Assembly: GCA_019638385.1 (NCBI GenBank) | Contig: JAHBTW010000015.1 | Span: 57,227 to 121,226 of the forward strand | DNA from: Saprospiraceae bacterium | GTDB taxonomy: Bacteria > Bacteroidota > Bacteroidia > Chitinophagales > Saprospiraceae | Reading direction: 5' to 3' | Length of the DNA stretch: 64,000 nucleotides | Part shown: positions 61,500 to 64,000 of the stretch, one piece after another | Numbering within the stretch: the stretch's first letter is position 1 | Layout of the letters: every line of letters starts with the position of its first letter | Made by a program: the position numbers and the translations under genes | The notes under the pieces: model-generated | Databases searched by the model: none | What the model saw: only the letters and a program-made list of their open reading frames with translations | What the model was told of the DNA's origin: nothing

Positions 61500-62050
61500 T
61501 TGTCGTCTCTGATACGACTCCTATCAGTAGTCTCTTCCGAATTGGGAAATTGGAATACCTCAAAGTATTATTTCCGCAAGTTATTATTGCCGCGGCAGTC
61601 TATGAGGAATTACTCAGGCTGGAGGATTTTGGAGAGGATATTTCCGAAATTAAAAACGCAGACTGGATTTTGGTAAAGCAACCCGCAGATAAAGAACTGG
61701 TTACTTCCTTGACGGAGGTGTTGGATATTGGAGAGAGTGAAGCTATTGCTCTGGCCAAAGAAATCGGGGCAGATCTGATTATTGTGGACGAAAAACGGGC
61801 ACGGTTGAAAGCCAAAGAATTAGGCATTGCTACTACGGGGCTGTTAGGGGTTATTTCGCAGTTAAAGCAAATCAGATATATTAACGCCGTTAAACCGGTC
61901 ATTGATGAGTTAAGACTTACAGGCTTCTGGCTAAACGAACGAGCAGTTATATCAAAAAATATTATCAGCAGAAGGAGAATAGCTACCACCCCGCCACATC
62001 CAAGTACCGCACCGTATGGCGCACGGTGTCGATATCGGGCAATTCGATGA
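61496..62050 (+). CDS. DUF3368 PIN-like toxin with odd C-terminal extension
   Basis: 184 residues. The PIN-type acidic core is IVVSDTTPISSL (D6), ILDIGESEAIALAKEIGADLIIVDEKRARLKA and GFWLNERAVISKNI. It is probably a ribonuclease toxin. The last 25 residues (after SRRRI) are encoded over the 3' end of the convergent phosphoesterase gene and read like random Pro/Arg-rich tail, so the original stop may have been lost. Confidence 0.85.
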   Translation: MIVVSDTTPISSLFRIGKLEYLKVLFPQVIIAAAVYEELLRLEDFGEDISEIKNADWILVKQPADKELVTSLTEVLDIGESEAIALAKEIGADLIIVDEKRARLKAKELGIATTGLLGVISQLKQIRYINAVKPVIDELRLTGFWLNERAVISKNIISRRRIATTPPHPSTAPYGARCRYRAIR

Positions 62051-62732
62051 CCCGGAACCCGGGGCGATAGTGGTCCACGGCAAATGCTTCGGTAAATTGG
62101 TCTATCTGAAAAAAAGTAGAAGGTGTAATGTGTACCTGCCCCCAACCGGCATGCACCGATTTCTCTATGTGATAATGACCGCAAAATACCTGTACCGGAT
62201 ATTGGCAAGGCTCAATGGCGTGGAGGAAAACCGCGCGTTTTTGCAACGCATAGCGGTTGTCCATAAAGGGAATACCGGCGAGTAGGGGAGGGTGGTGCAT
62301 AAAAATGATCTGACGCCCCTGCGCATCCGTGAGCTGTGCGCGAAGCCATTCCGCCTGCGGCGCGGAAAGGATGCCGGCAGCCGTATCTAAAAACAAAAAA
62401 CGAAAACCGCCGATGGCGCGCGCGAATGCCATTTCGCCGGAAGGCAGCAGCAATTGTTCCCGCTCGAAAGCCTTTGCCAGGAGGGCCGTATCGTCGTGGT
62501 TGCCGGGAATGATATCGTAGGGCAGCAGGAGTTTGTCCAACTGCGCTTTTATCCAGTGATATACTTTTGTGCTGCCGGTGCTGTAGCACAAATCACCGGT
62601 GACGACCACATAATCCGGGTTGAGATGGGCCGCTACTTCGAGAATGGCCAGGAAGTTGCCGCGCGCATCCACATCGCGGGTAGGCTCGCCTTCGGCGCCG
62701 ATGTGTATATCTGTAATTTGTACGATTCTCAT
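61983..62732 (-). CDS. Calcineurin-like metallophosphoesterase (CpdA-like)
   Basis: 249 residues: metal motifs VQITDIHIGAEG, YVVVTGDLCYS, DIIPGNHDD, QIIFMHHPPL and VFCGHYHIEKS. It fits class III cyclic nucleotide phosphodiesterases of the CpdA/Icc type, though other phosphoesters are possible. It overlaps the convergent toxin gene by 68 bp. Confidence 0.88.
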   Translation of the reverse strand: MRIVQITDIHIGAEGEPTRDVDARGNFLAILEVAAHLNPDYVVVTGDLCYSTGSTKVYHWIKAQLDKLLLPYDIIPGNHDDTALLAKAFEREQLLLPSGEMAFARAIGGFRFLFLDTAAGILSAPQAEWLRAQLTDAQGRQIIFMHHPPLLAGIPFMDNRYALQKRAVFLHAIEPCQYPVQVFCGHYHIEKSVHAGWGQVHITPSTFFQIDQFTEAFAVDHYRPGFRVIELPDIDTVRHTVRYLDVAGW

Positions 62733-62831
62733 TCGCCTGCAATGATACGCCCTTTACGGCGAAAAGACAAAGGCCGGATGTTCCCGAAAGAACACCCGGC
62801 CGGAGCGCGTTGATTGTATGAATAGCGTTTA

Positions 62832-63842
62832 TCAGCGTTGTATGGCGGCAGTCGTCACCATGATATCGCCTGCCGGCTTGCCGTTTTTGTGGTTGAGCAT
62901 GTACACATCCGTATCGGAGTGGAAAGCGTACCACGAGTACCAGTAACTGTTGACGGAGGGGAAAACTTCGCCTTTAAGGTTGGTTACCATCGCCGTTTTG
63001 GTCTCTTTGTCGTAGCGAATGAGCAGTTCCATTCCGTTGAAGGTATCGGCAATGAGCGGTTTGTTTTCCAATTCGAGTACAAACATCGGATAAGCCCGGA
63101 ACATGCCGTTGACTTCCACGCCGACCACTTTTTCTTTGAGCGGCATGAGTTTGTTCACCTTATTAATAGGATAGTTGATGCCGCGTTTGGTTTCGTATTC
63201 TGCGTACGGATTGGTCGTGTAGTCCACATCAGCGCCGGTGTAGTGGCTCAGCAGTACGGTGTTCGGGTGTTGCGTCTGCCAGTTGTCCCAGGTGGTCCAG
63301 GTGGCGGGAACCTGCTCCATGAAGTGGCCCGAAGCTTTACCGGCCACGGATTGTCCGAGCATTTGTGCCCAAAGCGACTGCGTTTTTTGGTCAAAAAACA
63401 GCGGGTTGTTGTTGTACACCAACCCGGATACGCCGAGGGTTTGCGCTTCGCCGTTCAGTTCGGCGCGATACGCGATGGCGGCGCCGCTCAGCGGGGAGTA
63501 AGTGACGGCCACCGGCACATTGCCGAAGCGGTCGTTTACCACCTCGTGGTGATTGAGGATGCGCGCCGGATACGCTCTTGCTTCGCCGTTGAAAAAGATA
63601 CCGATTACGAAGTCTTTGCCGGAGAGCAGGGTGTTGTCGGCGGCGTTGAGAAAAGCGGGCGCGTCGAGTGCCTTAATTTTCTCGCGTTCCGGGCCGCCGA
63701 TGAACATTTCTTCCAACGGAAGCGCGAGGTCTTCGAGTTGGAAGCCGTTGAGCGTGGGTACGGATGCCTGTTGCGCCTGTGCAGAGAAGAGGAAAGTCAA
63801 TTGAGCCATGCCGGCCAAAGCGAAAAAACGAATAGTGTTCAT
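62832..63842 (-). CDS. DUF3179 exported protein
   Basis: 336 residues with a signal peptide (MNTIRFFALAGMAQLTFLFSAQAQ). DUF3179 markers are AFLNAADNTLLSGKDFVIGIFFNGEARAYPARILNHHEVVND, VAVTYSPLSGAAIAYRAELN and NNNPLFFDQKTQSLWAQMLGQ. Function is unknown. The ARAYPARILNHHEVVND region is conserved and may bind a ligand or metal. Confidence 0.9.
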   Translation of the reverse strand: MNTIRFFALAGMAQLTFLFSAQAQQASVPTLNGFQLEDLALPLEEMFIGGPEREKIKALDAPAFLNAADNTLLSGKDFVIGIFFNGEARAYPARILNHHEVVNDRFGNVPVAVTYSPLSGAAIAYRAELNGEAQTLGVSGLVYNNNPLFFDQKTQSLWAQMLGQSVAGKASGHFMEQVPATWTTWDNWQTQHPNTVLLSHYTGADVDYTTNPYAEYETKRGINYPINKVNKLMPLKEKVVGVEVNGMFRAYPMFVLELENKPLIADTFNGMELLIRYDKETKTAMVTNLKGEVFPSVNSYWYSWYAFHSDTDVYMLNHKNGKPAGDIMVTTAAIQR

Positions 63843-64000
63843 AGATGAAAGATTTTAAAAGTTAAACATGAATGAAGGTTGTACTGATGTTTATAGGGTA
63901 TGCATAAAGCGTGCCAAAAATGTGAATTTGCCTCAGAACCTACACTTACGCCTGCAACGCGCTGCACTCCGTCAGTACAAAAAATGCGGCGACAAAGGTT
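63843..64000. other. Upstream region of the DUF3179 gene
   Basis: 158 bp to the window end with no gene recognised. It is presumably the promoter of the DUF3179 gene. Confidence 0.4.

Noticed and set aside
62838..63848. 336-codon open frame opposite the DUF3179 gene
   Set aside because: Exact antisense mirror of the DUF3179 gene; no family similarity.
1..64000. rRNA, tRNA or riboswitch genes
   Set aside because: I looked in the gaps for cloverleaf-like or known aptamer-like patterns and recognised none. A covariance-model search would be needed to exclude them fully.

Overview
The window looks like a chromosomal segment of a Bacteroidota bacterium, most likely the Saprospiria/Sphingobacteria side of the phylum. 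Supporting signs are type IX secretion (T9SS) sorting domains, PorP/SprF-, PorV- and OmpA/PorE-like membrane proteins, a SusC-style TonB receptor with a carboxypeptidase-regulatory N-terminus, a gliding-type C-terminal domain, a PurM-like enzyme of the Bacteroidota type, weak ribosome binding sites, and many upstream boxes fitting the Bacteroidota -7 consensus TAnnTTTG.

Layout. 1-9.1 kb: the end of a MacB/FtsX-type permease, an orphan TRAP-type binding protein, then exported proteins (Asp-box propeller, LolA-like protein, M14 carboxypeptidase). 9.2-22.1 kb: a gliding/T9SS-type surface protein, carboxynorspermidine dehydrogenase-like enzyme, LysS, an HDAC-family deacetylase, a HerA-like ATPase, an anchored NucA-type nuclease, an Rpn-type nuclease, the PorE-like/PorP pair and CoaE. 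22.2-30.6 kb: a T9SS cargo protein, a TonB-dependent receptor, a GHL10-type hydrolase, a CrtA-like protein and a TonB-ExbD-ExbD-ExbB energy-transduction cluster. 30.7-53.8 kb: mostly housekeeping (HAD phosphatase, PurC, Cmk, RecF, DUF721, PrfC, PurM, S20, IscS-IscU-IscA) mixed with envelope proteins (transglutaminase-like, PorV-like, MsbA-like ABC, T9SS subtilase, M23 peptidase, glycosyltransferase).

The standout is 54.0-58.6 kb: a complete diversity-generating retroelement (DGR). A promoter-led run encodes a membrane-anchored TIR protein, an exported FGE-sulfatase/C-type-lectin-fold protein, an HRDC accessory protein and a DGR-type reverse transcriptase (IGNLTSQ, YMDD). A 130-bp template repeat (TR) starts on the RT stop codon and matches the last 130 bp of the lectin-fold gene (the variable repeat, VR). 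There are 15 differences, every one at a template adenine, and none at the 97 non-adenine positions. This is the adenine-specific mutagenesis signature and shows that the retroelement has worked. A TIR effector beside a diversified exported binding protein suggests a recognition/conflict (immune-like) system. The locus has structured DNA/RNA signals between its genes and a 27-bp direct repeat near each edge.

58.7-64 kb: PAP2 phosphatase and LptF/G-type permease, a UPF0175/DUF3368 toxin-antitoxin pair, a metallophosphoesterase and a DUF3179 protein. Throughout, intergenic regions carry odd degenerate word-like repeats that often fold back into long hairpins. No rRNA, tRNA or CRISPR array was recognised.
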